From a virus, in the IMG/VR virus record IMGVR_UViG_3300048625_000152, positions 176,494-240,493 of that record: a stretch of DNA of 64,000 bases, one strand, 5' to 3'. Shown piece after piece: positions 41,902-49,697 of this stretch. The position numbers and the translations under genes are program-made. The notes below the pieces were generated by a model. That model worked only from the letters and a program-made list of their open reading frames with translations, did not search any database and had not been told where the DNA came from. Position 1 is the stretch's first letter, and each line of letters begins with the position of its first letter.

Positions 41902-42891
41902 ATGAAATATTTAATCGTAGACACTGCAAACACTTTCTTCCGCGCACGACATGCGGCACATCGACAAGCTGATACATGGGACCGATTGGGTTTTGCTATC
42001 CACGTTACCCTGGCTAGCATCGGCAAAGCGTTCCGTGAACAAAAAGCAGACCACGTTATCATCTGCTTAGAAGGCAAGAGCTGGCGCAAAGGTTACTATA
42101 CTCCGTACAAGGCCAATCGTACTGTGGCTCGTGCTGCACTTACCGAAGCCGAGCAAGAAGAAGAAAAGCTGTTCTGGGAAAGTTTCGACGAACTTAAAAC
42201 TTTCTTTATTGAGAAAAGCAACTGCACAATCCTGCAACACCCTAACTTGGAAGCCGATGATTTGATTGCCGGCTTCATCCAAGCCCACCCAGAAGATCAA
42301 CACACAATCGTTAGTAGTGACAGCGACTTCTACCAGTTACTGTCAGAAAATGTCCAACAATATAACGGGATTAGCGATGAGCTCCACACAATCAAAGGTA
42401 TCTTCGATGCGAAAGGTGCCCCAGTCAAAGATAAGAAAACTAAAGAACCCAAAAAGATACCGGACCCTAAGTGGATTCTCTTCGAAAAGTGTATGCGCGG
42501 CGACACTAGCGATAACGTCTTCTCGGCCTACCCGGGAGTACGGACCAAGGGTACAAAAAATAAGGTTGGACTCGAGGAGGCGTTCGGGGATCGTGAGGCT
42601 AAAGGGTTCGCGTGGAACAATCTAATGTTGCAACGTTGGGTCGACCATAATGGGGTCGAGCACAAGGTGTTGGATGACTACAACCGAAACGTCACACTCA
42701 TTGACTTGACTGCCCAACCCGACGATGTTAAACTGCAAATTGCAGAAACTATTGCAACTAACAGTGTTCCAAAAGATGTAGCACAAATTGGTACAAAGTT
42801 TCTTAAATTTTGCGGCAAGTACGAATTGAAACGCATCAGCGACAACTTGCAAAACTACGTAGACTTTCTTTCAAAGGCATATCCAGAATGA
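41902..42891 (+). CDS. rnh: T4 RNase H-like 5'-3' exonuclease (FEN family)
   Basis: The start chosen is the ATG at 41902 (MKYLIVDTANTFFRARHAA). The 329-residue protein carries the FEN acidic sites: VDTANTF, CLEGKSWRKGYYTPYKANR, LEADDLIAGFI (ExDD), VSSDSDFYQLL (DxD) and RGDTSDNVFSAYPGV. Length (T4 Rnh is 305) and order match T4 RNase H, which removes RNA primers from lagging strands and trims flaps. It has its own sigma70-like promoter and overlaps the following gene by ATGA. Confidence 0.9.
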   Translation: MKYLIVDTANTFFRARHAAHRQADTWDRLGFAIHVTLASIGKAFREQKADHVIICLEGKSWRKGYYTPYKANRTVARAALTEAEQEEEKLFWESFDELKTFFIEKSNCTILQHPNLEADDLIAGFIQAHPEDQHTIVSSDSDFYQLLSENVQQYNGISDELHTIKGIFDAKGAPVKDKKTKEPKKIPDPKWILFEKCMRGDTSDNVFSAYPGVRTKGTKNKVGLEEAFGDREAKGFAWNNLMLQRWVDHNGVEHKVLDDYNRNVTLIDLTAQPDDVKLQIAETIATNSVPKDVAQIGTKFLKFCGKYELKRISDNLQNYVDFLSKAYPE

Positions 42892-43430
42892 TTACATTAA
42901 AACAATTCCTTGAAGCAGGCCAGTACCGTGTTACCGAAGGTAGCGATTTCCAATGGCAATGCTTTGGTCCAAATGCCTACGCATTAGACGTGCAGATCAG
43001 TGGATGGGATAGCAACAGCGCATCAATTATTTTTGATCGAGTAACGCAAGAAGTCTATCAAGCTGCTTGTTACGATTACAAAAACAACCGCGCTTATCGA
43101 CTATTTGGCAGTGATGATCTTCGTCGTATGCACACCGCAGAAGCATTGGTACGCAACGTAGGACATAAGCAAGCATGGGATGATGTTAACTACGTTGATC
43201 TCGAAGTTGAAGAAGACTTTGTGGAAAAAATGACTGCTATTATGTCAGAGCAAGAATACGACACAATGGTTAGTATTCCACTGGACCTTGACCGAGACAC
43301 ATTGCACGACTTGATGTTGCGAGCACATGCAAAGAACATTACATTGAACGAAATGGTTGCAGAAATATTGCAACTGGCCATCGATCATGCAGAAGAAGTT
43401 GTAGAGGGCGCAGATGGATTTCAAGGCTAA
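42888..43430 (+). CDS. Conserved-type protein with capsid-targeting-like N-terminus
   Basis: The ATG at 42888 overlaps the rnh stop. The 180-residue product begins MITLKQFLEAGQYRV, where FLE followed by A matches a prohead-protease-type site. The C-terminal half has LDLDRDTLHDLMLRAHAKNITLNEMVAEILQLAIDHAEE, a ribbon-helix-helix-like helical part I recall from cyanophage proteins. Function is unknown; the gene is next to replication genes, so the N-terminal resemblance may be coincidental. Confidence 0.55.
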   Translation: MITLKQFLEAGQYRVTEGSDFQWQCFGPNAYALDVQISGWDSNSASIIFDRVTQEVYQAACYDYKNNRAYRLFGSDDLRRMHTAEALVRNVGHKQAWDDVNYVDLEVEEDFVEKMTAIMSEQEYDTMVSIPLDLDRDTLHDLMLRAHAKNITLNEMVAEILQLAIDHAEEVVEGADGFQG

Positions 43431-43644
43431 AGTAACTGAGTTAGCACTGCAAGCAGGTGGCAGTCATTACCCGAGCGTGAATCGTTCGCAAATGGAGTCG
43501 TATACCAGGTTAGTAATTGCTGAATGTATCTCTGCCCTGACTGAAGGCGAGCGTGGTCACATTTGCACAAACTTTGATCAAGGCCAATACGAAGCCACTC
43601 TCGCAGGCGCAGAGTCTGCTATTAATCGGAGATTTGGACTATGA
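43414..43644 (+). CDS. Small conserved-type phage protein
   Basis: This 76-residue protein overlaps the preceding gene by 17 bases. It has KVTELALQAGGSHYPSVN and RLVIAECISALTEGER, a helix-turn pattern common in short phage proteins of the form ERIxELAxQAG...FAELIVRECA. No function is known. Confidence 0.55.
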   Translation: MDFKAKVTELALQAGGSHYPSVNRSQMESYTRLVIAECISALTEGERGHICTNFDQGQYEATLAGAESAINRRFGL

Positions 43645-43871
43645 CGTTTGCTAAACACAAATCCACTATCCGTGCCATTAGGCAAGGCGAAGCAGACTTT
43701 ACACTAGTAGACGGGTTTTCTATATACCCCCGCGCAATGGCGCATATCCTGCCCCAATGTCCGCCTGACGTTCGAGACATGGTTAATTTTGCACTAGCAA
43801 AAGGTTACCTGCAATTGGTATCACACGTACACGACAACGAATTAATGTGGGAGAAACTAAATCATGATTGA
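43641..43871 (+). CDS. Small conserved-type phage protein
   Basis: This 76-residue protein overlaps both neighbours (ATGA at the start). It contains YPRAMAHILPQCPPDVRDMVNFALAKGYLQLVSHV, mostly helices, with a central helical hairpin around PPDV. No family is recognised. Confidence 0.5.
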   Translation: MTFAKHKSTIRAIRQGEADFTLVDGFSIYPRAMAHILPQCPPDVRDMVNFALAKGYLQLVSHVHDNELMWEKLNHD

Positions 43872-44232
43872 AGCTGCACTATTACTACTGGTCTTGTTCC
43901 AACTTAAACACTGGTACATCGACTTTGTTAACCAAGACATGGACGAAGTTAACAGCAAAGGTCATTACGGACAATGGCTAGGTATTCGCCACAGCCTTAA
44001 ACACGGACTCGGTACCTACATTGCAGTGGCACTAGTAGTTGGTGCAGAGTATTGGATCTTTGCTCTAGTTATCGCACTAGTTGACTTTGTGATTCACTAT
44101 CACACCGACTGGGCTAAAATGAACTGGGGCAATAGAGATATTCAAACTCCTGCGTTTTGGGCGCACTTGGGACTTGATCAAATGGTGCATCAAGTTACCT
44201 ACATCCTGTTAGCTTATATGGTGTGTGCATGA
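43864..44232 (+). CDS. DUF3307-like membrane protein
   Basis: This 122-residue protein has hydrophobic segments at about 3-18, 50-75 and 105-120. HWYIDFVNQ, GIRHSLKHGLGTYIAV and DFVIHYHTDWAKMNWG follow the DUF3307 pattern of charged helices with histidines between membrane segments. The function of the family is unknown. It overlaps the next gene by ATGA. Confidence 0.65.
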   Translation: MIEAALLLLVLFQLKHWYIDFVNQDMDEVNSKGHYGQWLGIRHSLKHGLGTYIAVALVVGAEYWIFALVIALVDFVIHYHTDWAKMNWGNRDIQTPAFWAHLGLDQMVHQVTYILLAYMVCA

Positions 44233-44588
44233 TTAAGAGTGTTACTGGGGGCACTGGCATTGTAGTTGATAGTGGGTATTCTACTATGCCGTATATCAGC
44301 CAAAATTCAAACAACCCAATGCAGGGAATGTTGCGCATCACAGGCAACGATCTCCAAGTATTTGACGGGTCGACGTGGATACACGTAGGCGGGGCCTTTC
44401 CGAGTATTTCGCTAACTGGGACAGCACAATCTGCTATCCACTGGGTACAAGAAAAGATGGCCGAAGAAGAAAGCATCAAGCGGCTAGCCGAAAAGCATCC
44501 TGCTGTAGCGGATGCAGTAAACACAATCAACGAAGCATACGAAAAACTTAAAGTTATTGTTGCTCTAACAGAGGAAGAAAATAAATGA
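44229..44588 (+). CDS. Hypothetical protein, structural-like N-terminus
   Basis: The ATG at 44229 overlaps the previous stop; a GTG at 44223 is possible. The 119-residue product has VTGGTGIVVDSGYSTMPYI and MLRITGNDLQVFDGSTWIHVG, strand and Gly/Asn-rich turns like those of tail-fibre or tail-pin modules, then a helical C-terminus (ESIKRLAEKHPAVADAVNTINEAYEKLK). It may be a minor virion protein. Confidence 0.5.
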   Translation: MIKSVTGGTGIVVDSGYSTMPYISQNSNNPMQGMLRITGNDLQVFDGSTWIHVGGAFPSISLTGTAQSAIHWVQEKMAEEESIKRLAEKHPAVADAVNTINEAYEKLKVIVALTEEENK

Positions 44589-44863
44589 AAAGATGGCTAA
44601 GAAATCGACTACATCAATTCTTGTACCCAGCCGACGAGGCTGTGTCAATTAGTGCATCAACTGCAAAGTATGCAAATCGAGTTGAGACAGCAAGTGAAAT
44701 ACAGTTCACAGTATCAGCAGCACGTGGTGGGTTGATTGTGTGTGTCCGCACTTACGATAAGCAACGTGACCGTCACGATTACGTTAATCACATTATCCAC
44801 GACGATGAAGATGTATCCAAAAATGTTGCAGACATTGTGTCTGTAGAATTGATGAAGGCCTAA
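44585..44863 (+). CDS. Paralogue pair member A, hypothetical
   Basis: This 92-residue protein overlaps the preceding gene by ATGA. Residues 38-90, IQFTVSAARGGLIVCVRTYD ... HDDEDVSKNVADIVSVELMK, align by eye with IDIRVTPATGGYIVSINPRS ... VSNDQDLGSEIGKIITLTCLKK of the next gene, so the two are tandem paralogues. It seems to be strand-rich with a C-terminal helix. No function is known. Confidence 0.55.
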   Translation: MKRWLRNRLHQFLYPADEAVSISASTAKYANRVETASEIQFTVSAARGGLIVCVRTYDKQRDRHDYVNHIIHDDEDVSKNVADIVSVELMKA

Positions 44864-44864
44864 T

Positions 44865-45161
44865 ATGTCACAAGCTAATATGGCCACTGCAAATCACGTT
44901 ACATTAGGTGCATTAGGTGCAGGTGGTCCCTACGCTATTGCTGGGTCAGGTCTGATGGCTGGTGTCGATACTGGTACAAGGCATGAGTTTGATCAGGGCA
45001 TTGATATTCGTGTAACTCCTGCTACCGGTGGGTATATTGTTAGCATTAACCCTAGATCAAGTTACAATCGTGTTCCGGATCTACACATTGTATCCAATGA
45101 CCAAGATTTAGGCTCAGAAATTGGTAAGATTATTACACTAACTTGCCTTAAGAAAGATTAA
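44865..45161 (+). CDS. Paralogue pair member B, hypothetical
   Basis: This 98-residue protein shares its C-terminal 50 residues with the preceding one, while its N-terminus (MSQANMATANHVTLGALGAGGPYAIAG) is Ala/Gly-rich and unrelated. One base separates the genes. No function is known. Confidence 0.55.
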   Translation: MSQANMATANHVTLGALGAGGPYAIAGSGLMAGVDTGTRHEFDQGIDIRVTPATGGYIVSINPRSSYNRVPDLHIVSNDQDLGSEIGKIITLTCLKKD

Positions 45162-45163
45162 GA

Positions 45164-45634
45164 ATGATGACAATCGTAGCAAAGCCAGTTATTAAAAACA
45201 AGTACTGGATTGTGGAATCAGATGGTACTAAAATTGCCACAATCCAAGCAATTGAAGAGGGTGGCGGATACGCATACGTGCATGACGATACTCGCGAGCA
45301 ATTTGCAAGTATCAAGCTAATTAGCAAAAAGTACAATATTGTATTTGATACCACTAAGCCAACTAAAACAAAGATTACACACGAAGCGTATGGATTCCCT
45401 TGCTCCAGCAAACCATATAATCAAGTATGGGATGTTCAGCGCAAGCTGCCTATCTATAGCAAGGAGCCTAAGAGCAAGAGTTTATATTGCGCAGGGCACT
45501 ATGCAATTAAATTCAACAACACTTGGATCACAGAGTTTTGCCCCAAGAACATTACAGTTAGTCGCTATGAGCACCACGGGCCATTTATAACCAAAACAGA
45601 AGCCACTAATAAAATTAAAGAATTAAAAGCATAA
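45164..45634 (+). CDS. Conserved-type T4-like phage protein
   Basis: This 156-residue protein has YWIVESDGTKIATIQ, then ITHEAYGFPCSSKPYNQVWDVQRKLPIYSKEPKSKSLYCAGHYAIKF and FCPKNITVSRYEHHGPF. The pattern GFPCxxKPYNxVWDVQxKLPIYxK with later CAGxY and FCPKxxxxxRYE is one I recall as well conserved in marine T4-like phages. Four cysteines may bind zinc. Function is unknown. Confidence 0.65.
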   Translation: MMTIVAKPVIKNKYWIVESDGTKIATIQAIEEGGGYAYVHDDTREQFASIKLISKKYNIVFDTTKPTKTKITHEAYGFPCSSKPYNQVWDVQRKLPIYSKEPKSKSLYCAGHYAIKFNNTWITEFCPKNITVSRYEHHGPFITKTEATNKIKELKA

Positions 45635-45852
45635 TGGAACAACTATCCTTGGCTATCCGTACATTCAATGATCGGGTAAAGCAACTAAACCAAACCAATG
45701 GCAAGCAAGTGGTCTTGTCTGCACAGGAAGCACGTAGCTTACATAACGACATCTACGCATTACTTGCCAACGTTGCAGAGTTATCTGCACAAGGTGGCGC
45801 AGTGACAGACGAAGTTATCCAAATTAGTGTTGATGGCGGTGGTTTTAAATAA
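45634..45852 (+). CDS. Small helical conserved-type phage protein
   Basis: This 72-residue protein overlaps the preceding gene by the last base (TAATG). It has FNDRVKQLNQTNGKQVVLSAQEARSLHNDIYALLANVAEL, a helical pair, and a polar C-terminus. I recall similar small proteins in marine phages; the role is unknown. It ends before a late-promoter-like site. Confidence 0.5.
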   Translation: MEQLSLAIRTFNDRVKQLNQTNGKQVVLSAQEARSLHNDIYALLANVAELSAQGGAVTDEVIQISVDGGGFK

Positions 45853-45869
45853 TATACGTAGATTACTGA

Positions 45870-45877
45870 GATAAATA
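45870..45877 (+). promoter_or_regulatory. Late-promoter-like octamer GATAAATA
   Basis: GATAAATA lies 22 bp before the start at 45899. The next bases (TTATTATCAAGG) resemble those after the site at 6896 (CTACTATAATATCAAGG). Confidence 0.4.
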
Positions 45878-45898
45878 TTATTATCAAGGAACTATGAA

Positions 45899-46186
45899 AT
45901 GTCGAGACCTAAGCCAACAGTACTGTTAGAACACGTTAACAAAACCAACTACAAAAGCGATCAAGTATTAGCCAGCGAAGGCATCTGGGCGGTCTTCTAT
46001 GATAACCAGCCGATTAACTTAAAGACTAGCAATGTTTTGATCTCGTACCCAGGGCCGAAGTATCGGAAAAATTCTTTTAGCAATCCGGGCCATGCAATTA
46101 ACTTGGCCAAGAAACTAAACACCCTTTTTAAGACAGACAAATTTACAGTAGTTCTATTAAAAGCCGGTGACCAAGTCTACCCGTAA
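45899..46186 (+). CDS. Conserved-type T4-like phage protein
   Basis: This 95-residue basic protein has RPKPTVLLEHVNKTNYKSDQVLASEGIWAVFYDNQPINL and YPGPKYRKNSFSNPGHAINLAKKLNTLFKTDKF. The pattern RPKPTVLLE-x-x-x-KxxYKSxQVL and PGPKYxKxSFSNPGHA is one I recall as conserved across marine T4-like phages. Its function is unknown. It overlaps the following gene by 20 bases. Confidence 0.62.
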   Translation: MSRPKPTVLLEHVNKTNYKSDQVLASEGIWAVFYDNQPINLKTSNVLISYPGPKYRKNSFSNPGHAINLAKKLNTLFKTDKFTVVLLKAGDQVYP

Positions 46187-46535
46187 TCCACAGCACGATT
46201 GGTTCGTCAAGGCCGTTGTTGCTGCCGGCCTTGAGGTTAGCATGGTCGGGGATGTCACTAAGCTATGGTGGCGTAACCCATTGAACCACAGTAGCCTACG
46301 ACTAACTTCAATTGGTCATACCTGGTTCACTAAGCGTTCCAAGTTTCCTTCCCACCAAATTGATCTTCTAACAGGAGTAACTGGCAAGCAGATGCTACAG
46401 TTAGAGCGCTTGTTTAAAGAGCCTTACTTTATCAAATCCAATAAAAGCATCTTCCTGTATGGTGAAAGCGATGCTATAATGTTGCAGCTACACGCAGGCA
46501 ATTTGGGTCAATATTTAGATAACCTGCAAATGTAA
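46167..46535 (+). CDS. Conserved-type phage protein
   Basis: The start is the GTG at 46167, which codes inside the previous gene end. The 122-residue basic protein contains WWRNPLNHSSLRLTSIGHTWFTKRSKFPSHQIDLLTGVTGKQMLQLERLFKEPYFI, a layout I recall from similar small proteins of large phages. It is followed by a strong promoter. The function is unknown. Confidence 0.55.
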   Translation: MTKSTRNPQHDWFVKAVVAAGLEVSMVGDVTKLWWRNPLNHSSLRLTSIGHTWFTKRSKFPSHQIDLLTGVTGKQMLQLERLFKEPYFIKSNKSIFLYGESDAIMLQLHAGNLGQYLDNLQM

Positions 46536-46548
46536 TACTTTAGTGTAA

Positions 46549-46577
46549 TTGACACAATAAGAAATTCCCGTTATAAT
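46549..46577 (+). promoter_or_regulatory. Consensus sigma70 promoter
   Basis: TTGACA (46549-46554) and TATAAT (46572-46577) are 17 bp apart, a perfect consensus, 55 bp before the ParB-like gene. Confidence 0.85.
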
Positions 46578-46582
46578 TCGAC

Positions 46583-46603
46583 TACCTGTTTAAGTTACAG
46601 GTA
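46583..46603 (+). promoter_or_regulatory. 7-bp hairpin at the 5' end of the ParB-like transcript
   Basis: TACCTGT (46583-46589) pairs with ACAGGTA (46597-46603) around a 7-nt loop. It would form at the very 5' end of the transcript from the promoter before it, as an operator palindrome or a 5' stability hairpin. Confidence 0.45.
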
Positions 46604-46631
46604 ATTCAATCTCTATACAAAGGAAAATCTT

Positions 46632-47825
46632 ATGGCAACCGCCGCACCAGTCTCTACTCCTGTGCAACGCACAATCAACCGTGGAGCGAATCCGTTTGCA
46701 CCAATGGTCATTCAACAAAATGTAAATATGACGCCTCAAGGCGCAGCAAATATTTACGAGCCGCTCACAGTACGTGGGGCACGAGCTCATACCAATTCTC
46801 ATGTGCAGCAAGCACTAAACAATCTTCGCATTCGACTTGGCGGAGAAAAATACACCCACAAACATTTCGGTGAACTGATCTGGGCTAAAATTAGCGACCT
46901 GGACATCAATATCGAGATTCAGCGCGACGAGGATGCGGAACATCAGGCTAACGTGCTTGAACGATTTGATCCACGTATTGCAATGCCTGTGATGGCAACC
47001 AAACTTGCAAACGGTCGTTATAGTGTGTGGGAAGGTCAACAAACTTCCTGCTTGTACTACCATTTGTATACTGCCGGTTTGATCGACGGCGACTTCCTTG
47101 TGCAAGTAAAAGCGTTCGACGAAGACATGGAAGTACCGGGCACAGACTTGCAGGGCGAAGCTGTTGGTAACTATGGTTTCCGCCAAATTAACGGTGGTGG
47201 CCGCAAGGGCATTGATGCGTATCACTTGCATCGTAGTCGAGTTAACGGTGTACGTTTATATGCCAGCAACTTTGACGAAGACGTACAAAGCGAAGCAATC
47301 CAGTGTGCAATGGAAAAGAACAACATGTTCCCAGCAAAGGCTAGTGATGCTCGAGGGCAACTTGCAACACCAGGCATGGTAACTTACATTCATGGTTTAA
47401 ACACCATTGCAGGACATGGTACCGACATGAAGTTGTTTAAAAAGTCTATCCAGGACCTGGAGTGGGCACTTGCGTGGCACAACAAGTACTACCCTGCTGA
47501 AAAGGGCGTAGATGGTGGTTTTATTCTTGCATTTGGTCGATTGCATCACGCTTCTCGAACTGCCAAGACACCAGCGACATTGACCCCTGCGGTTGAGCAA
47601 GATTTGTACAATCTGTTCCGCTCTGTGTATGGATCTCCCAAATCCTTTCACAAGGACTGTAAGTCACGCTTGGAAAAGTTCCAAGACGACAACGGCTTGG
47701 TACGTTCATGGAGCGACGGTTGCTTGACCCCGATCCTGGTAATGGATTACTACAATCCTGCTAAGTTTGCTGGTAAACTGAGCTTGCCACAAGTGCCCGA
47801 CAGCCAAAAATACGCAGGGTACTAA
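46632..47825 (+). CDS. ParB-like nuclease-fold protein
   Basis: This 397-residue protein follows AAGGAAAATCTT. Residues about 75-150 resemble a ParB/Srx N-terminal domain: ISDLDINIEIQRDEDAEHQANVLERFDPRIAMPVMATKL and YSVWEGQQTSCL. ParB-like domains bind DNA or hydrolyse CTP. The remaining 250 residues (NGGGRKGIDAYHLHRSRVNGV, SRLEKFQDDNGL) are not recognised and may give substrate specificity. It has its own consensus promoter and 5' hairpin. Confidence 0.65.
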   Translation: MATAAPVSTPVQRTINRGANPFAPMVIQQNVNMTPQGAANIYEPLTVRGARAHTNSHVQQALNNLRIRLGGEKYTHKHFGELIWAKISDLDINIEIQRDEDAEHQANVLERFDPRIAMPVMATKLANGRYSVWEGQQTSCLYYHLYTAGLIDGDFLVQVKAFDEDMEVPGTDLQGEAVGNYGFRQINGGGRKGIDAYHLHRSRVNGVRLYASNFDEDVQSEAIQCAMEKNNMFPAKASDARGQLATPGMVTYIHGLNTIAGHGTDMKLFKKSIQDLEWALAWHNKYYPAEKGVDGGFILAFGRLHHASRTAKTPATLTPAVEQDLYNLFRSVYGSPKSFHKDCKSRLEKFQDDNGLVRSWSDGCLTPILVMDYYNPAKFAGKLSLPQVPDSQKYAGY

Positions 47826-47826
47826 A

Positions 47827-48186
47827 ATGACAGCGCCAAAGGTATATTACTTCTATCTTTGGCGTCATCGTTATGTTGATGACGTCACTGAGCAAATTGT
47901 CACTAGGACCTGTCTTGGTATTACAAGCAACCCGTCAAATCGAATTCACGGATATGAAGGACATGTGGGACACCCTGTAAAATTTACAGGATTGTGGTCT
48001 GGGCCAGAACGATTGATCCGCGAAATTGAAACTAAAATCAAAAGCGATTTCCACAGCTACTTGTTTGTGGGCACCGATAACTATCGTTACGAATGGATTG
48101 ATGAGCGCATCGAGCACCAATCCGTGCATGACTGGGTTATGTGGGAAATCGAAAACAGCTACATCGGAATTACCAAGGTGATCTAA
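47827..48186 (+). CDS. GIY-YIG-like small nuclease (tentative)
   Basis: This 119-residue protein has YYFYLWRHRYVDDVTEQIV, TCLGITSNPSNRIHGYEGHVG and GLWSGPERLIREIETKIKSDFHSYL, then RYEWIDERI. The order YxxL(W)-x-GIT-xNPxxRxxxYxxH then E-x-E-x-x-x-K matches a GIY-YIG fold: strand-turn, LGxTxNxxxRxxxH, helix with a glutamate. It follows one base after the ParB-like stop. A nicking or repair function is possible. Confidence 0.5.
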   Translation: MTAPKVYYFYLWRHRYVDDVTEQIVTRTCLGITSNPSNRIHGYEGHVGHPVKFTGLWSGPERLIREIETKIKSDFHSYLFVGTDNYRYEWIDERIEHQSVHDWVMWEIENSYIGITKVI

Positions 48187-48642
48187 ATGGAAGACGAAGA
48201 ACTAATTTTTAAACGATTCTCAGCAGACAAGCAGGATCAAGTGCGGGCATTGGTAAACTATGCCACGCTGATGGGGCTGTCAGGTAAGGATCTTGTTAGC
48301 ATTGGTGGCAAGCTGGATCGCATTAAAGCTAGCCGTGAACGAAAACAGCGTATCGCGATTGTCCAAGGTTATCAAGTCAAACCCATTGGGAATGATGCTA
48401 ACAAAACCAAAGCTGAACAAGCCCGTGCAGTCAACCGTCGATTCAAATTGGAAACTGCCACTGGCGCTTACTACTTTGAACAGCACTACACAGGCTGGAA
48501 GGTTACCAACCCTCGGACCAAAGTGTCTATTAGACATAACAGTGACTACTACGAATGGGGCCGTGGTGTGCTGTATGACTTGCGCGAGCGTTACAACTTG
48601 CTAATGGACTATCATGAAGGACTGTTACAACTAAACTTCTAA
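48187..48642 (+). CDS. Hypothetical basic protein
   Basis: This 151-residue protein follows directly on the preceding stop. It is basic and helical (LVSIGGKLDRIKASRERKQRIAIVQGYQ) with a strand region YYFEQHYTGWKVTNPRTKVSIRHNSDYYEW. No family is recognised. It ends before a 9-bp hairpin and a promoter. Confidence 0.5.
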   Translation: MEDEELIFKRFSADKQDQVRALVNYATLMGLSGKDLVSIGGKLDRIKASRERKQRIAIVQGYQVKPIGNDANKTKAEQARAVNRRFKLETATGAYYFEQHYTGWKVTNPRTKVSIRHNSDYYEWGRGVLYDLRERYNLLMDYHEGLLQLNF

Positions 48643-48661
48643 AACAGAAGTATTAGTTTTG

Positions 48662-48685
48662 GGCTGTTGCGTAATTGCAACAGCC
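48662..48685 (+). terminator. 9-bp hairpin downstream of the 48187 gene
   Basis: GGCTGTTGC (48662-48670) pairs perfectly with GCAACAGCC (48677-48685) around GTAATT. No T-run follows, so it could be a rho-dependent or processed end or an operator. Confidence 0.4.
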
Positions 48686-48697
48686 TATCGTCTTGAT

Positions 48698-48726
48698 TTG
48701 TCCGAAATGACAAATTATGGTATAAT
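48698..48726 (+). promoter_or_regulatory. Sigma70-like promoter, family A copy 1
   Basis: TTGTCC (48698-48703) and TATAAT (48721-48726) are 17 bp apart. The region matches the promoter at 49243 in much of the spacer and the following bases ACATAGCAAA. TTTGTC/GACAAA form an inverted repeat around the -35 box. Confidence 0.75.
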
Positions 48727-48755
48727 AGATACATAGCAAACAAACAGAGGTTGGC

Positions 48756-49229
48756 ATGTTTCAAAAGTACACAGACGCACTGGCATTAATGGACACCACC
48801 ATCGCAGTCAACGATGCAGTAATTGCAGCAAACGGTGACTTTGGTACATGGTACTACAGTGAGCGTGGTACTGAGATTAATGCTCCTATTTGCGCTGCAT
48901 GGGACAATCTGTATACTTTTGTACACAACAATTTCCCTGCTCCAGTTAGCTTCGGAAATTCTCCTTATGCCGATCCAGACAAAGAAAAGTATGTGTCGGA
49001 CGTTAATGAAATGGTTGCGATGTTTGGCAAGGATCGAGAGACCTTAGAAACAGAATTGCGCAAGATTCCTCCTGTAATTGCAGAGGTGGCTTTTCCAGTG
49101 TACATTGCACGGCATCTCTTACGTGATCAGAAGTTGGCAATTATCCCGGACCGTTTGACTACGTTTAACGAATTCCACCAGCGTTACGGCTACATGATTA
49201 TCACTGGCAGCGAAAAACCCCGCAAATAA
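48756..49229 (+). CDS. Hypothetical protein sharing a C-terminal tail with MoxR
   Basis: This 157-residue protein starts behind AGAGGTTGGC. It has helical parts (ALALMDTTIAVNDAVIAAN, YVSDVNEMVAMFGKDRETLETEL) and ends TTFNEFHQRYGYMIITGSEK, which resembles NFDEFHKRFGKYIIAASGK at the C-terminus of the MoxR ATPase at 49698. The shared tail suggests a common binding partner or a duplicated 3' end. It has its own promoter. Confidence 0.5.
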   Translation: MFQKYTDALALMDTTIAVNDAVIAANGDFGTWYYSERGTEINAPICAAWDNLYTFVHNNFPAPVSFGNSPYADPDKEKYVSDVNEMVAMFGKDRETLETELRKIPPVIAEVAFPVYIARHLLRDQKLAIIPDRLTTFNEFHQRYGYMIITGSEKPRK

Positions 49230-49242
49230 TTGCAGATTTTGG

Positions 49243-49271
49243 TTGACCCGAAATGAAAGATCGGGTATAAT
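49243..49271 (+). promoter_or_regulatory. Sigma70-like promoter, family A copy 2
   Basis: TTGACC (49243-49248) and TATAAT (49266-49271) are 17 bp apart. CCGAAATGA and ACATAGCAAA are shared with the promoter at 48698. CCCGA/TCGGG form an inverted repeat in the spacer. Confidence 0.78.
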
Positions 49272-49303
49272 AACTACATAGCAAAGCAAAACAGGAGTTT
49301 TAA

Positions 49304-49507
49304 ATGAGTTTCGAAAAACGTGTTCTTAACAAAGTGTCTGACATCCTGGGCACCGATACACCGGCAGCGTTCACTAGCGGTACGTTGTTTGTTGTTTGCA
49401 CACCACGTGATGCAGTCATGCTAGAGACTGCATTGATCGACGTCACTAACGGTGGTGTGATTGTTAGCAAGACTCCTGCAGAGTTTGCGTTTGACTTTGT
49501 TGCTTAA
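49304..49507 (+). CDS. Small hypothetical protein
   Basis: This 67-residue protein follows AGGAGTTTTAA. It reads FEKRVLNKVSDILGTDTPAAFTSGTLFVVCTPRDAVMLETALIDVTNGGVIVSKTPAEFAFDF: helices and strands of a compact alpha/beta fold. No family is recognised. It has its own promoter. Confidence 0.5.
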   Translation: MSFEKRVLNKVSDILGTDTPAAFTSGTLFVVCTPRDAVMLETALIDVTNGGVIVSKTPAEFAFDFVA

Positions 49508-49531
49508 TTGCAACACAATGCAAAAAGAGTT

Positions 49532-49559
49532 TTGCCAATAAAGAAAAGAGTGTTACAAT
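49532..49559 (+). promoter_or_regulatory. Sigma70-like promoter, family B copy 1
   Basis: TTGCCA (49532-49537) and TACAAT (49554-49559) are 16 bp apart. The segment CCAATAAAGAAAA recurs in the promoter at 51144. GAGTGT/ACACTC flank the -10 box. Confidence 0.65.
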
Positions 49560-49566
49560 ACACTCA

Positions 49567-49587
49567 TAGCAAGAAAACAACTTGCTA
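49567..49587 (+). promoter_or_regulatory. 7-bp hairpin downstream of promoter B1
   Basis: TAGCAAG (49567-49573) pairs with CTTGCTA (49581-49587), near the predicted transcript 5' end. The 190-nt gap at 49508-49697 holds only two promoters and this hairpin; I see no gene in it. Confidence 0.4.
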
Positions 49588-49625
49588 GCAAAGTTCAAGG
49601 GTGTTGTGTAAAAGCAACACACTAT

Positions 49626-49654
49626 ATGACAAGAAAAGACTCTTGTTGTATAAT
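49626..49654 (+). promoter_or_regulatory. Sigma70-like promoter for the MoxR gene
   Basis: ATGACA (49626-49631) and TATAAT (49649-49654) are 17 bp apart, 43 bp before the MoxR start. A second transcription entry from the promoter at 49532 is likely. Confidence 0.7.
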
Positions 49655-49697
49655 AAGTTTTTAATGTGTTAGTTAGTCCATTTCAAAGGAGTTAAAA

